DNA of 64,000 nucleotides from Loripinus fragilis (taxonomy: Eukaryota > Mollusca > Bivalvia > Lucinida > Lucinidae). The number at the start of each line of letters is the position of its first letter. Positions within the stretch are counted from its first letter, which is position 1. Shown in pieces: positions 1 to 11,300 of this stretch. The notes under the pieces are model-generated. The model was not told the origin of the DNA. It made no database searches and saw nothing but the letters and a program-made list of their open reading frames with translations. Position numbers and translations under genes: made by a program. The stretch covers positions 54,714,495-54,778,494 of the forward strand of contig OZ026528.1 of assembly GCA_964019695.1 (NCBI GenBank). Direction: 5' to 3'.

Positions 1-800
1 AATCTAGGCTATTTAGAACCAAAACTTTTTTCCAGTTTGCCCGTGAAACACATGCATTTACAAGTATAAGATTTTCAAAAAAGCTTGCTATCTTTCAGCA
101 CTTATCTAAAGTGGGTTGTTGTCTACTGACTGAAAGTACAGCAGTCATTTGAAAGTTAACCCTTAAATCACCAAGAAAAAACTGCATCTGAAAATGTCGC
201 CTGGGAGCAAATTCTTTCCTTTAAGAGAAGAGAAGTTCCCATTTTGAAAAGGAACACAATTGGACAGAATCACTGCTTGATCTAGTAGTCTCCCTCTGCT
301 GTGCGTAACTTTTTCAGCGTTCTCTGGCTATGTCATTGTTTGTAAAAAATGCAGCAGACGTAAAATACAGACGTCAAAAACAGTGGCGGGATAAGGGTTA
401 ATGAAGTTTTTCGATGTATGGCCGACGGTAGTAATCGTAGTTAAAAATAATGATTAATGAGGGTCTGGATGGGGGGGGGTCTGGTATTCACTATTCATTA
501 AAAATTTAGCCCATTATTCATTCATTAAAATTTTGGGTTATTCATTAAAATTAGACCAATTATTCATTAAAATAACAATATTTCTACGGACGAGGCATTG
601 GTCAAAATAATGCTTACTGTAAGTATATAACATGGTTGCATGGTGTATTACTAAGGGTAACTTGCAGGAATCTACACCAGTTATATAGAGCTGATTGTTC
701 TGCTATCCAGCATTCTCGCGAGGCCTGACGATACCTCATCTAGATCTCTCGCATTTTGCGCTTTGAATTGTGGGTTACGCTAGTCCCGTCATAGTAAAGA
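1..800. other. No gene seen; AT-rich sequence with short repeats
   Basis: No coding stretch with recognisable motifs. The only structure I see is at about 486-575, where the word TATTCATTAAAA recurs four or five times with slight changes, just after a nine-base G run at about 472-480. This looks like a small decayed microsatellite. Confidence 0.5.
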
Positions 801-816
801 AACCTCGTACTAAACT

Positions 817-935
817 CTAGTTTTTATGTCTTTCACATTGATTTTCGACGATAACTTTTTATTACTAATCTTAGCAAACTGTGTTTGCGATAAAAGTTGT
901 AGAGAAAAATTAGCGCCAATTTCTCCAACTGGTTC
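817..935 (+). repeat. Inverted-repeat arm (partner at 6684-6800)
   Basis: This block, containing CTAAACTCTAGTTTTTATG and ATTTTCGACGATAAC, reads again as its reverse complement at about 6684-6800 with scattered mismatches and short indels. The two arms lie about 5.7 kb apart and point toward each other. They could be the ends of a decayed transposon or an inverted duplication; no transposase is visible between them. Confidence 0.55.
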
Positions 936-1309
936 CATAATCCAAGATGCTGCAGTTAACCCTGCGCATAGATGTACTATTTGAGATTTTTAATCAATGC
1001 TCAAATAAACTAAGATAAATATGTCAGTCAAAAAACTATATTGCGCCGTCCTCATTCACTAACTAAAGCGATGGATGGCTTGTTTAAATATATGGGAATC
1101 GCGCCTGATTCGCTCGTGCGTTAAGCTACTGGGGTCAACTCGAAACCGCCCGTTTTGAAGCACGTGCAGAAGAGCACGTCATGCGTAATCACAGCTTCTG
1201 CTCATACAAATTATCACGCTCAAATTAGAAACTGTACTTTATGGTTTGCAGACGGCAGGATTATGCTATGCACAGCCGCTGAATAACGGTATATTCACCG
1301 CTTGTGAAT

Positions 1310-1496
1310 TAACATTCTGCTCGTTTCATCGAATAGAGCAGAATATTTGTCTAGTCGGTACTAGCATTAACAAAGGTTGTGCAGTATATTATTACTCAGT
1401 CGTCATGCACGGACTGAGAATAATCAGGTATTTGTGAACGAAGTGTCGTGAAAAATCAGTTCTAAGGCGGCTTCACAGATGTGAGCAACACACAAA
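1310..1496 (+). repeat. 187-bp duplicated block, copy 1
   Basis: Starts TAACATTCTGCTCG and ends GAGCAACACACAAAA. The same 187 bases occur at 6005-6191 in the same orientation with no indel and, by eye, a single substitution. No coding sense is apparent. Confidence 0.85.
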
Positions 1497-1807
1497 AAGC
1501 GAAGGACGTTTGACTATATTTCTGGAGTAAGAAGATAACATGGCATCGACCTAGGGTATTAACAGCAGACAAAAAGAGATGAACAAGTTGGTTTCTACAG
1601 AATTAAAAAGATAAGTGACACTCAAAAACTTATTTTGTGAATTTTAGGTAGCAAAAGTGCGTCTGTCGCATCTGCAGATTATAACTCAAAAGGTAAATGC
1701 GTTCAATGTGTAGAAGATGGCATGTTCAAAAAATAGATGATTGTGACAGAAATCTAAACCATTATTAAACGGTATATGAAGATGAAGAATTTAGCGAAAG
1801 GTACATT

Positions 1808-2440
1808 TTTATCTGAAACGCCTTTAAGCGGAGAATGTTGTATACTATAGAGCAAATAAAAATAACGCAACACACTACATATATATTATGAAAGAATATT
1901 CCAGGGATAACACGATCATATTTCAAACACGTTCATGTATACAGATGTCAATAGCAGGCTATAAAAGTTTATCTGAAACGCTCAAAAGCGGAGTATGGTG
2001 TATGATATAGAGCAAATAAAAAATAACGCAACTCACTAGAAAGAATATACCAAGGATATCATGGTCATAGTTTCAAACATGTTCACGTATATAGACGTCA
2101 AGAGCAGGCTATACATGTTTATCTGAAACGCTCAAATGCGGAGAATGTTGTAAAATATAGAGCAAATAAAAAATAACGCAACACACTACATACGCATTAT
2201 GAAAGAATATACCAAGGATATCACGGTCATAGTTTCAAACATGTTCACGTATATAGACGTCAAGAGCAGGCTATTCATGTTTATCTGAAACGCTCAAATG
2301 CGGAGAATGTTGTAAAATATAGAGCAAATAAAAAAATAACGCAACACATTACATACACATTATGAAAGACTATACCAGGAATACCACGATCATAGTTTCA
2401 AACACAGTTACGAATATAGGCGTCAAGAGCAGGCTATACG
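1808..2440 (+). repeat. Tandem repeat, about 160-bp unit, four copies
   Basis: Units begin at the word TTTATCTGAAACG near 1808, 1968, 2118 and 2280, giving spacings of 160, 150 and 162. Each unit carries GCGGAGAATGTTGTA, GAGCAAATAAAAA, ACGCAACACACTACATA and GTCAAGAGCAGGCTATA. The last unit is the most diverged. A short open frame inside (2362-2553) is not convincing as a gene. Confidence 0.85.
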
Positions 2441-2449
2441 TCCTCATGA

Positions 2450-3330
2450 ATTGGCCGGCTTTACCGGGTTTTGCAAAGAAGATAAGCAATAATTTGCATA
2501 AATCTAAGTTAAAAAAAAAGTTGCAAGATAACCTGACAACAACTTCAAAATGATATTACATGAGCTAATTTAAAAATGGTGAGTCTTATATTAATTACAT
2601 GGATAAAGCTCAATTAAATGGAACGGTTTCAGCTTTCTCATGGTCAGACGCAGGTAAGGAAGCATTTTACATACAGAATTCTCTACTGGAATTGGCGAGC
2701 ATTGGTCAAATATTGTGGAAAGTTTTAACAGTGATGTTATTACAGATGTAAACGGTCAAAGAATAACTGCATTTGTAAATGACTGTTTATGTGGAATCAA
2801 AGCTATAACGCAGTATGTATTTAAATTTTGCTCATAGGCAGCCCTAATTCCTGATATCGAATTTTTTCTTTATTTAATGAAATTTGGATTTCTTCTGTTT
2901 GAAGAAAATTATCAATTGAACCGTTTGTGCAAGTTATATGATTCATACATTTCTTCTGCTTGAAAATGGGTAGGTTTATGTATGCTGAAAGATGGAGAAA
3001 ATGTAAAAGATAATCAAAGAAAGGAGATTTCAATTCGAAACATAAAGTTATCAGAGCGTACGAGCAGAAATAGCTGCATCTACAGTAGAATAGATGTTAG
3101 AGACATGTCAGTTAAAGGTACTCTAGTTAGAATAAAAATGATTTATTCACTTATGAAAAGGGGTCAGTTGTTTTAAAGGCGTAGTCGTTAAAAGCCAATG
3201 TCAGAGAATTGAAAGAGAATACTGCATTCGAGTCTGAACTATTTGCAAACGAAAAACGGTGATGCTTATGTTGGCTATGCAGATATGGACAATGTTATAA
3301 GTAGCGAGACAAAATTAAAAAATCCAAATA
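2450..3330. other. No gene seen
   Basis: AT-rich, with short chance open frames on both strands and no recognisable motif, splice pattern or repeat structure. Confidence 0.4.
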
Positions 3331-3339
3331 CACTTGCAG

Positions 3340-4862
3340 TGTAATTGATTTTCCCAGAAGTGGAATTTCAAAGGTTATTTCCAAAGGTAAGAATATATAT
3401 CATAGGAGCAGTAGATTTATGTGGGAAGAGCAAACTTTCCTCATAAGAGAGCTCTAAAAATCGGTTGGTGACTAGGTCACATGTCATTTCCCCAGAAGAG
3501 GAAACAAGAAATTCCCCAGAAGTGGAAAAAGGTATTTATCTGGTATAAGGTAATTTTGAGATTGCCCAGGAGGTTGAAATGATTTTCCCAGAAGTGGGAA
3601 AAGTATTTACCTGGTAGAAGGTTATTTTCAAAGGTAAGAATATATATCATAGGAGCTGTAGATTTATGTTGGAAGAGCAAACTTTCCTCATAAGAGAGCT
3701 CAAAAAACGTTTGATGACTAGGTCACATGTAATTTCCCAAGAAGAGGAAGCATGAAGTTCCTTTGAAGTGGAAAAAGGTATTCATCTGGTATAAGGTAAT
3801 AATTGAGATTGCCCAGGAAGTAGAAACGAGTTCTCCCAGAAGTGGGAAAAAGGTATTTACCTGGTAGAAGGTTAATTCCAAAGGTAAGAAAACATAACAT
3901 AGTAGCAGTAGATTTATCTTGGAAAAGCAAACTTTCCTCATAAGAGAGTTTTAAAATCGGTTGGTGACTACGTCACATGTCCGTTCCCCAAAAGTGGAAA
4001 TATGAAGTTCCCCAGAAGTGGAAAAAGGTATCTATCTGGTATAAGGTACTAATTGAGATTTCCAAGGAAGTGGAAAAAGGGTATTTACCTGGTAAAAGGT
4101 AACAGTTGAGATTTCCCAGGAAGTGGAAACGAGTTCCCCGGAAGTGGGAAAAGGGTATTTACCTGGTAGAAGGTTAATTCCAAAGGTAAGAAAACATAAC
4201 ATAGTAGCAGTAGAATTATGTGGGAAAAGCAAACTTTCCTCATAAGAGAGCTTTAAAATCGGTTGGTGACTAGGTCACAAGTCCATTCCCCAGAAGTGGA
4301 AATATGAAGTTCCCCAGAAGTGGAAAAAGGTATTTATCTGGTATAAGGTACTAATTGAGATTTCCCAGGAAGTAGAAGCGAGTTTCCAAGAAGTGAAAAA
4401 AGGGTATTTACCTGGTAAAAGGTAACAATTGAGATTTCCCAGGAAGTGGAAACGAGTTCCCCGGAAGTGGAACATGGTATTTACCTGGTAGAAGGTAATA
4501 ATTGAGATTTCCCAGGAAGTGGAAACGAGTTCCCCGGAAGTGGAATGTGGTATTTACCTGGTAGAAGGTAATAATTGAGATTTCCCAGGAAGTGGAAACG
4601 AGTTCCCCAGAAGTGGAATGTGGTATTTACCTGGTAGAAGGTAATAATTGAGATTTCCCAGGAAGTGGAAACGAGTTCCCCGGAAGTGGAAAATGGTATT
4701 TACCTGGTAACAATTGAGATTTCCCAGGAGTGGAAGCAAATTTCTCGGAAGTGGAAAAGGGTATTTACCTGGTAGATGGTAATAGTTGAGATTTCCCAGG
4801 AAGTGGAAAAAGTTTTATACCTGTTAACAGATAATAACTGAGATTTCCCCGGAAGTGGAATT
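3340..4862 (+). repeat. Complex minisatellite array with higher-order units
   Basis: The core is built from variants of TTTCCCAGGAAGTGGAAA, GAGTTCCCCGGAAGTGG and TATTTACCTGGTAGAAGGTA, repeating about every 70 bp in the right half (4360-4860). In the left half the same core is part of longer units marked by AAGGTAAGAA near 3387, 3633, 3883 and 4185 (spacing about 246, 250 and 302 bp), each carrying AAGCAAACTTTCCTCATAAG and GGTTGGTGACTA. The minus strand is open over many 60-70 codon stretches, but this follows from the repeat and is not evidence of a gene. Confidence 0.9.
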
Positions 4863-4869
4863 CAGGTTG

Positions 4870-5945
4870 AAAATGCAGATTTAAGGTCTTAATTTTCTAA
4901 AGGTGCAAAAGTCCCTTGAAAAAAAAATCTCAGATGAAAATAAGGGTAGACTTTCAAACAACGAAGTATTTGGTTTTAGTATGGTTTTGGGAGAGAAAAT
5001 GTCCTCCATATGAACAAAGATGGAGGAGTAAATATGGTTGTATAGAGCAGTATTTGGGGAAAAAAATGAGGTCACTGTTTATTACAATAACAAGAAAATG
5101 AATTCACTCATAAAAAATCAGGAGTAGAAAAGGTGATTTTCAAAATATCGCCATGGTGGTAAGTTACGTGAAATATCAAAATTAAAATGTCAATAAAATG
5201 GATATGGTATATTTCTAATGAGCTGTGCGTTTATTTAAGTCAGAGAAAGAAGAAAATTAAATTGACTGATATATGGGATCACAAACAAATGACAAGATCA
5301 GTGTATATTAGAACGTAGATACAAATAAGTTAATTCCAGATGGGTTCCCAGTATAGAAGTTGCCTGATTATTAGCTCAGTATCAGAGTTAGCAGAGAGGA
5401 AATGCTGAGTATAATAGATATGGCAGTTTGTTGTACTTTAAGAGTCTCAGACCAGCCGTTTCCACCTGATTATCTAATTTTAATAGGTGGTACATTTAGC
5501 AAAACAAAAGTAAATAAATAAGTAAATAAAATGAGTAATGTAAGCCCAATGTTTACTGTCGTCGCCCTGGGCCCTGTCACCTGTTAAACTAACGGTACCG
5601 GGAGCCAACTCACGACGGTAAACATTGAAGGCATTATACCAGATACAGTCATTTTAATCAAAGTATTATATGCAAATGGGCATGAAAACAATGTTTTTTT
5701 TGGAAAAGACATTTTAGATTTCAGCATGATTGAAATGAAAATAAGAATAATATGTATTGACAATAAGGCTATTTGTATATGGCTATTTGTTTTCATTTTT
5801 TGCAGGTATGTACGTTGAAGATTTTGGAGTCGAAACGTTAAACATTACAGAGGTCATGTCTATGTGAGACATTGTGAAATGACTTAACATGAAAACATAA
5901 TTAGAATCTATACAAAATTTTGTCGCTCTCTAACATTTGTAATTT
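4870..5945. other. No gene seen; one short inverted repeat
   Basis: AT-rich sequence without coding motifs. AATGTTTACTGTCG at 5549-5562 is matched in reverse by CGACGGTAAACATT at 5613-5626 with one mismatch, forming a small hairpin-like palindrome. AAAGTAAATAAATAAGTAAA near 5507 is a simple A/T-rich repeat. Confidence 0.4.
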
Positions 5946-5947
5946 CT

Positions 5948-6528
5948 AAGCGCGCCAACATGCAAACTGTGTTTGTTTTCTTTGTTAGAAGTTAAGAATA
6001 GACTTAACATTCTGCTCGTTTCATCGAATAGAGCAGAATATTTGTCTAGTCGGTACTAGCATTAACAAAGGTTGTGCAGTATATTATTACTCAGTCGTCA
6101 TGCACGGACTTAGAATAATCAGGTATTTGTGAACGAAGTGTCGTGAAAAATCAGTTCTAAGGCGGCTTCACAGATGTGAGCAACACACAAAATTTTGTAT
6201 AGATTCGAGCAAGAGATCTTGCCGTGTTGATTTGCACGTCGTCATTGCTATGTGGTATACTGCACTGTTTAAAATCACAGCAAGTTTTCGCCAAACAAAA
6301 AATAGAAAGTTTGGTGTCATGTGGGCTGGACGGCAGGTACTTCGGCAATGAGAAGATCTAAGAGTTAAGTAAGCTGTGTTACTGGCAGGGCTTTTACAAG
6401 CACTTCTTAAATAGATCTCATTTAGGGTCTACAACGTCCTTCCATGTCACGCTGCTCATTTGCTCACATTAAAGCGCGCCAACATGCAAACTGTGTTTGT
6501 TTTCTTTGTTAGAAGTTAAGAATAGACT
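5948..6528 (+). repeat. Segment bounded by 57-bp direct repeats
   Basis: AAGCGCGCCAACATGCAAAC through AGTTAAGAATAGACT occurs at 5948-6004 and again at 6472-6528, identical by eye. Between them lies the second copy (6005-6191) of the 187-bp block from 1310-1496, which abuts the first direct repeat exactly. This looks like a local duplication or insertion event, or an assembly-level duplication. Confidence 0.75.
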
Positions 6529-6683
6529 ATTCTTTTGAGACGAACCCTTTCTGTCACGCCTCTACGAAATTTACGTGTCAATAAAAGACTTAGAAATTTT
6601 GGCTGAATTTCGTTTATCGCAAATTCTTCATATATGTACACAAAAATATGTTTAAGCCACAAACTTCGGACCTTTTGGAGAAA

Positions 6684-6800
6684 TTGTGCGCTAATTTTCC
6701 TGTACAACTTTCATCGTGATCACATTTTGCTAAAATTGAAAATAAAAAAAGTTATCGTCGAAAATCAATGTGAAAAACATAAAAACTAGAGTTTAGCACT
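6684..6800 (-). repeat. Inverted-repeat arm (partner at 817-935)
   Basis: Reverse-complement partner of the block at 817-935. The shared words include GTTATCGTCGAAAATCAATG and AAAACTAGAGTTTAG. Confidence 0.55.
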
Positions 6801-8855
6801 TCTACCTGTGTGATAGATTTTAATGTATACGGATAATAGGAGACAATTGCATTATCAATTAATATCTTTTTTAATGATCAACATAATTTTATATCACAAA
6901 CGGCTCCAGAAAGATAAATTATCCCTCGTTAATATAGTGTTTTAATTTTGATTCTAGCATTAGTAAAAATGGTCTGTTTGCCTGTAAGGATCAGGTGGTG
7001 CTTAGTTTAATTAAACAAATAGGGAAATTTCCGTAAAGCATAGAAAACAGGGGTGGGTACATAGTTTCAACAACATTTTACTCAAATAAATGATTTAAAA
7101 AGTGATGCATCACAAATGAACCAGGTGAATAGAAAGAGCATATTTTCATCTGATATCATTTTTATTTGTCTAGCTCAATGATAAAATGGTCTGTTTGCTA
7201 TATTTCTTTATTTTTTGAAATTATTATTTTAATCGTGCGTTTCCGTAAATGACGCAGATAAAACACGATCAGGCCTCCAGGTAATAGCCGCTGGCGAAGC
7301 TTATCACTGCTGTATAATATGGAAATTGAAGCTGAAAACACATTTTTGATAATTCTCTTAAACAGTCCAACGTCATATACGGTCATTTCGAAATATCTCC
7401 CGCATAGCAACGGTCTTAGCCACAGGTACTCGGTGTCAACAAACGGTCGATAATCCGATGACGTAGTTCGTTAATCGTATAAATACGTGTGAAATTAACT
7501 ACGAAGATGCTTTCCCTAAGTGATAAAACAATTGAAGTATTGTGTGAAGATGTCCTACGATTATTATGACAAACTTTCAGGTGTTGACAAAGCGCGTTAT
7601 GATCGTAAGCTGCAGTTAATCGATTTGAGTGAATGTCCATACAGACTCCCTGCATGATCCTACGAAATGGCCAGAGGTTGAATGGGGAAATATTTACACC
7701 TACTTAATAGAATCACCAGGTAATTTTTAACTTTCATTCATAGAACATAGCCTCTTCAACAGCTTTGTTGCTCATGTCATGCGTGGATCCAGGAACTTGT
7801 CGTCGGGTGGGGGAAGGGGGTGGGGTCCATCTGTTTTTAGTCCTCAGCTTATTTTATAGAGGGGATCCAATAGTTAAATCAATGAAAACTATAATTGGGT
7901 CCAACATTATCTGAGGTCAAATTACTTATTCTTTTTAGAAACACATTATTACTTGTGATTTTCTAGGCAATTGGGATCAGGACCCATGACGTCCTCTGGA
8001 TCCGCGCATTCATGCTCCAATGAATTAATTAGGAGATAATTAGATCTACTTTTTTACTATTTCTATTTATAGATTTTATTATAATATATGAGAGGTAATT
8101 TATTCTTATTTGTTGTATACTGAACCATTTAGTACAGGGGTAATTTTGCAATCAGGAAAGACCCAGACCAGAGTCGCATTTTTTGCATGGATAAATTTTC
8201 ATGGACTGAAGTACACCTTTCATGGAAATTTCTGCTTATAACCCCTTGAAATATATGGTGGACAAATCCCATCCTACTTGTGTTAGCTGTTTTTTTTTGG
8301 GGGGGGGGGGGGGTGGGAGGGGGTCCATCAGAATAGAATGGGGTGATCTAGCTAGCAGTGGTTATAATGCAGACATACCGGCCCCAGGGTGCTTGAAAGG
8401 TGTAAGGTTGTTGTTTTGATAATGGCAGTGTCTAATTGACAACCAGCTGTCACCTCTTTTTGCTGTATACTTCATATACTACTGTGTACTCTTAGACATT
8501 TTGATATTTTGCAAATTTTATTAGTTTTATTTTAAGTCTGTAACGACAAAATAAATTTAACAGGTTGGGATTATCGAGACTGATCTGGGCCCAAAATGTT
8601 TGTATTTAGGTTAGCTTATCAGCAGATGACATAAATAGTTAAAGGAAACAGGTCTCACCCTACCATTAGCCATTTTAGCCATCTGCTACTAAAATGTAGA
8701 GTGGCTACAAATATATGTGCGAAAAAAAGTGTAATTTTATCAGCTTTTGGATTTTCAAATATTGCTTTTATTATACCTTCAAACATTATTATTGTGCCCT
8801 ATTTTACTCTTTGGATGCTGTTTTTATCCCTTACCATCCAGGTGTCAAACAGTTT
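6801..8855. other. No gene seen; poly-G tract at 8298-8331
   Basis: No supported coding region. A T run followed by a long G run with few interruptions lies at about 8290-8331. Words related to the GATCTGGG hairpin family (see 8860) appear near 8578-8600. Confidence 0.4.
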
Positions 8856-8859
8856 GGAT

Positions 8860-8896
8860 CCAGATCAGGCCCGAAATTTTGTCGGGCCTGATCTGG
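8860..8896. repeat. 15-bp perfect hairpin of the GATCAGGCC family
   Basis: CCAGATCAGGCCCGA (8860-8874) is followed after seven bases by its exact reverse complement (8882-8896). Similar half-palindromes built on GATCAG/CTGATC occur near 8578, 10920, 15243 and 17290, so this seems to be the core of a dispersed palindromic MITE family. Confidence 0.6.
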
Positions 8897-9430
8897 GTCG
8901 AAATTGTTTGCAAGGGTTATCAGCAGACATCAAAATGTCTGGCTGGATCTGAATTCAAACTGTTTGTAAAGGTAATCAGCAGACAACAAAAGTGGGCAAA
9001 GAGTTACATACAAAAAAAACTTGTTTATACTACTTTCTGGCTAAAACCTTGGCATATGGCTACAACTTTTTCCATTTGGATAAAGTGTTGGCTACAACAA
9101 ATTCTGAGCCAGAGTTAGCCCTGGAATTAGTAAATGCTAAAATATAAATCGAAAGGTTTAAGACTTCAAAACGTTAACACTTTGAACATGTGATCCCCAT
9201 AACACAGCATTTCATCAGGGTCTACAACGTATGCTTATGTAAATTTAAGCAATCTTCATAGTGTGACCTGAACTGATTCCCTGAAGAGGAAAAATACATT
9301 TATCAAATTATAAATTATGACCCCTCATATATCTTCAATGATCAGGCCATAGATTTAGATAAACAAAATTTTTGAGCGTAAAATTGTTAATGTTTTTCTT
9401 ACCCATTAGTTTAAGCATAAACTAGTATCG

Positions 9431-9481
9431 GTTGCTCAAAAAAGCCGTCTCATTGAGATGGTTGTTTTGAGCACCCACAAC
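9431..9481. repeat. Palindromic short element P, copy 1
   Basis: Layout: GTTGCTCAAAA, then CCGTCTCATTGAGATGG, then TTTTGAGCACCCACAAC. The outer words are complementary to each other and the inner word is itself a palindrome, so the whole is a two-tier hairpin of about 50 bp. Further copies lie at 10413, 12818 and 14551. Confidence 0.6.
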
Positions 9482-9714
9482 ATGTTTTGGTTTAGAAATA
9501 AGGAAATGAGTTTTATGTTACGCAGTCTTAACTAAAAGCCTGTCAGGCCCAACTGTATGTTTATTTGTTTGATTGTGTGAAGCAGCGAATCAAAGCCATG
9601 TCCCCTGGTCTACAAGACAAGTGGCTTATCCACTACACCACAGCCCGCTTACTTCATGTATTTAGCTTTATGGAAAATTCCATTGATCTGATGAGTACAT
9701 ATAAATATTAAATG

Positions 9715-9950
9715 AGCCAGTGCATGGGATTTCCAACAATATGGTATGTGCGACCAGCAACGCCTCAGATCAGCCTGCGCATACGCGCAGGCTGATCAGA
9801 GCCTTTGCTAGCCGCTTGAGTATTCTATGATTGTAAAGCTACTGACTGAACATCATTTGGAGTTTCTAAGCTTAAAAGGAGGCTGCAGAGGCTCGTCCGA
9901 GTCTACACATGTGATCACATGTCAAAATGCCACATTGTTGGGAATCTCAT
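9715..9950 (+). mobile_element. Palindrome-core MITE E, copy 1 (uninterrupted)
   Basis: Begins near GGGATTTCCAACAATATGG and contains the hairpin GATCAGCCTGCGC/GCGCAGGCTGATC at about 9767-9800. It continues through GCTACTGACTGAAC and GCTTAAAAGGAGGCTGCA to TGTCAAAATGCCACAT. A second copy at 11177-12765 has the same order of words but is split by an inserted element. The GCGCA-rich palindrome resembles MITE cores common in bivalve genomes (recalled, not searched). Confidence 0.6.
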
Positions 9951-9988
9951 GCACTGACTCAAATATAATTGATGCTCTTCCATTTCAG

Positions 9989-10220
9989 GTATTTATACCA
10001 AGGAGACTATGAAGAACTACAAAGGCCTAGAGGGACACAAGTTCTTTAAATCTGGTTGGGTGCAAACTATCTTCAGCTACAAACCTGACAACAGTACCAT
10101 GACAGTGCTGAAGTGTGTTGTCCGACCCTCCTGGAGAGTAAATGATGAAGTCCACCATCCCTGGGTAGCTGTCACAAGTGATGGTACTGTATCCTGTGCT
10201 CATTGCGACTGCACAGCTGG
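9989..10220 (+). pseudogene. Exon of SWIM/YqaJ/PHD gene: first half of SWIM zinc finger
   Basis: An internal exon bounded by a good acceptor (ending TTTCAG at 9988) and a GTAAG donor at 10221. The translated stretch runs from IYTKETMKNYKGLEG to VSCAHCDCTAG. The final C-x-C is the first half of a SWIM zinc-finger signature (C-x-C...C-x-H); the second half opens the next exon at 13039 and joins in the same reading frame across a phase-2 intron. SWIM fingers bind DNA or protein and are frequent in transposases and in YqaJ-type proteins of invertebrates. No upstream exon could be assigned. I class it as part of a pseudogene because the downstream exon is frameshifted; this exon itself is open and well conserved. 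Confidence 0.65.
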
Positions 10221-10412
10221 GTAAGACTTTCTTAATACTCTTTTTTTCGCATTTAACCCTTATCTTACTAATATTTTTTGTAGAAGATATGTCTTCTGCT
10301 GCATTAATTCAAATATACTAAAGACAAATTCAATAATGGTAGTAAGCCAGGCCTCCAGATAAGAGTTAGTATTGGAAAGTTATTTTCTTTAATTTCTCAT
10401 TAAAAACATATG

Positions 10413-10464
10413 TTGTGGGTACTCAAAAAAACCGTCTCAATGAGACTTTTGAGCACCCAAAACA
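10413..10464. repeat. Palindromic short element P, copy 2
   Basis: GTGGGTACTCAAAA, then AACCGTCTCAATGAGAC, then TTTTGAGCACCCAAAAC. Same two-tier hairpin as at 9431, lying in the intron of the SWIM/YqaJ gene. Confidence 0.6.
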
Positions 10465-11078
10465 CAAGTTTCAATTAAAGCTGCATAGTCTGTAACTTTT
10501 GATCTTCTAATTTTAAAAATAATGTTTTTATTTTTCAAGAACACAGTAAAAATACTCAAATTCAGGTTAACATTTTACCATTTTCGTAAATCTTAACAAG
10601 TAATCACTATCAAAACAACTGCATTTATGTTAAAATTCAACAGTCTAGAATTATTGGAGGGACGCAAATAATTACCAACAGGAGAAAAAAACACCTATTT
10701 GATAAGATAATTCACTTTTCCATGCAGTTTTCAGCTGTACAGAACATTTTTATTGTAAAATCATAGCTTAATTCTACTTTTACAAATGATTTAAAAAGAA
10801 AATAAAAAATTTCGAAAAATGTTCATAGTTACAGAGTATGCAGCTTTAAGTAAGAAAATAATCAGAATTTTACGTGAATAAAATTTCCTTATCTGGATCT
10901 ATGGTTAGCAATATGAACCCTGATCAGACTGCTTCCTGAGTCTGATTTGGGTTCTATTGTTTGCAATGTTGGCCACAAAATCCATTGGCAGGACAGCATA
11001 TGTGAAGAGAATAAATAGGTGCTATATTTATATTTTAATTGTAGAGACCTAGATTGTGGGTATTCTTGGATAAAAATA

Positions 11079-11144
11079 GTGAGTATGATCAGGGAATACC
11101 ACAATCACAAACCGCAGACAACCCCGTGGTACCGCAAAATGTAA
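11079..11144 (+). pseudogene. Fragment of the 44.6-45.0 kb minus-strand ORF family
   Basis: Reads VSMIREYHNHKPQTTPWYRK and then a stop. The long minus-strand ORF at 44564-45022 contains VSMIRKYHSHKPQTTPWHRE. Similarity of the translation over 20 residues with few differences, in two places and on opposite strands, suggests a shared (probably mobile) origin. The flanks diverge quickly. Confidence 0.5.
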
Positions 11145-11176
11145 TCACTAGAATGATCTGAAATCAACACATACAT

Positions 11177-11298
11177 ATGAGCCGCGACATGAGATTTCCA
11201 ACAATGTGGTATGTGCGACCAGCAAAGACTCGGATCAGATGCGCATACGCGCAGTCTGATCAGAGCCTTTGCTTGTCACTTGACTATTTTATGACTGT
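11177..11298 (+). mobile_element. MITE E copy 2, left half (right half 12668-12765)
   Basis: Starts ATGAGCCGCGACATGAG and contains the hairpin with core TGCGCATACGCGCA. The homologous sequence at 9715-9950 runs straight from TCTATGATTGTA into AAGCTACTGACTG; here the equivalent point is interrupted at a TA dinucleotide by the element at 11301-12665 and resumes at GGCTACTGACTGAA. Confidence 0.65.
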
Positions 11299-11300
11299 TA

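Noticed and set aside
3477..4739. Series of minus-strand frames with repeated LLPGKY and SWEIS-like words
   Set aside because: Arises from the minisatellite; the period is not kept in one frame and the frames stop at each higher-order junction.
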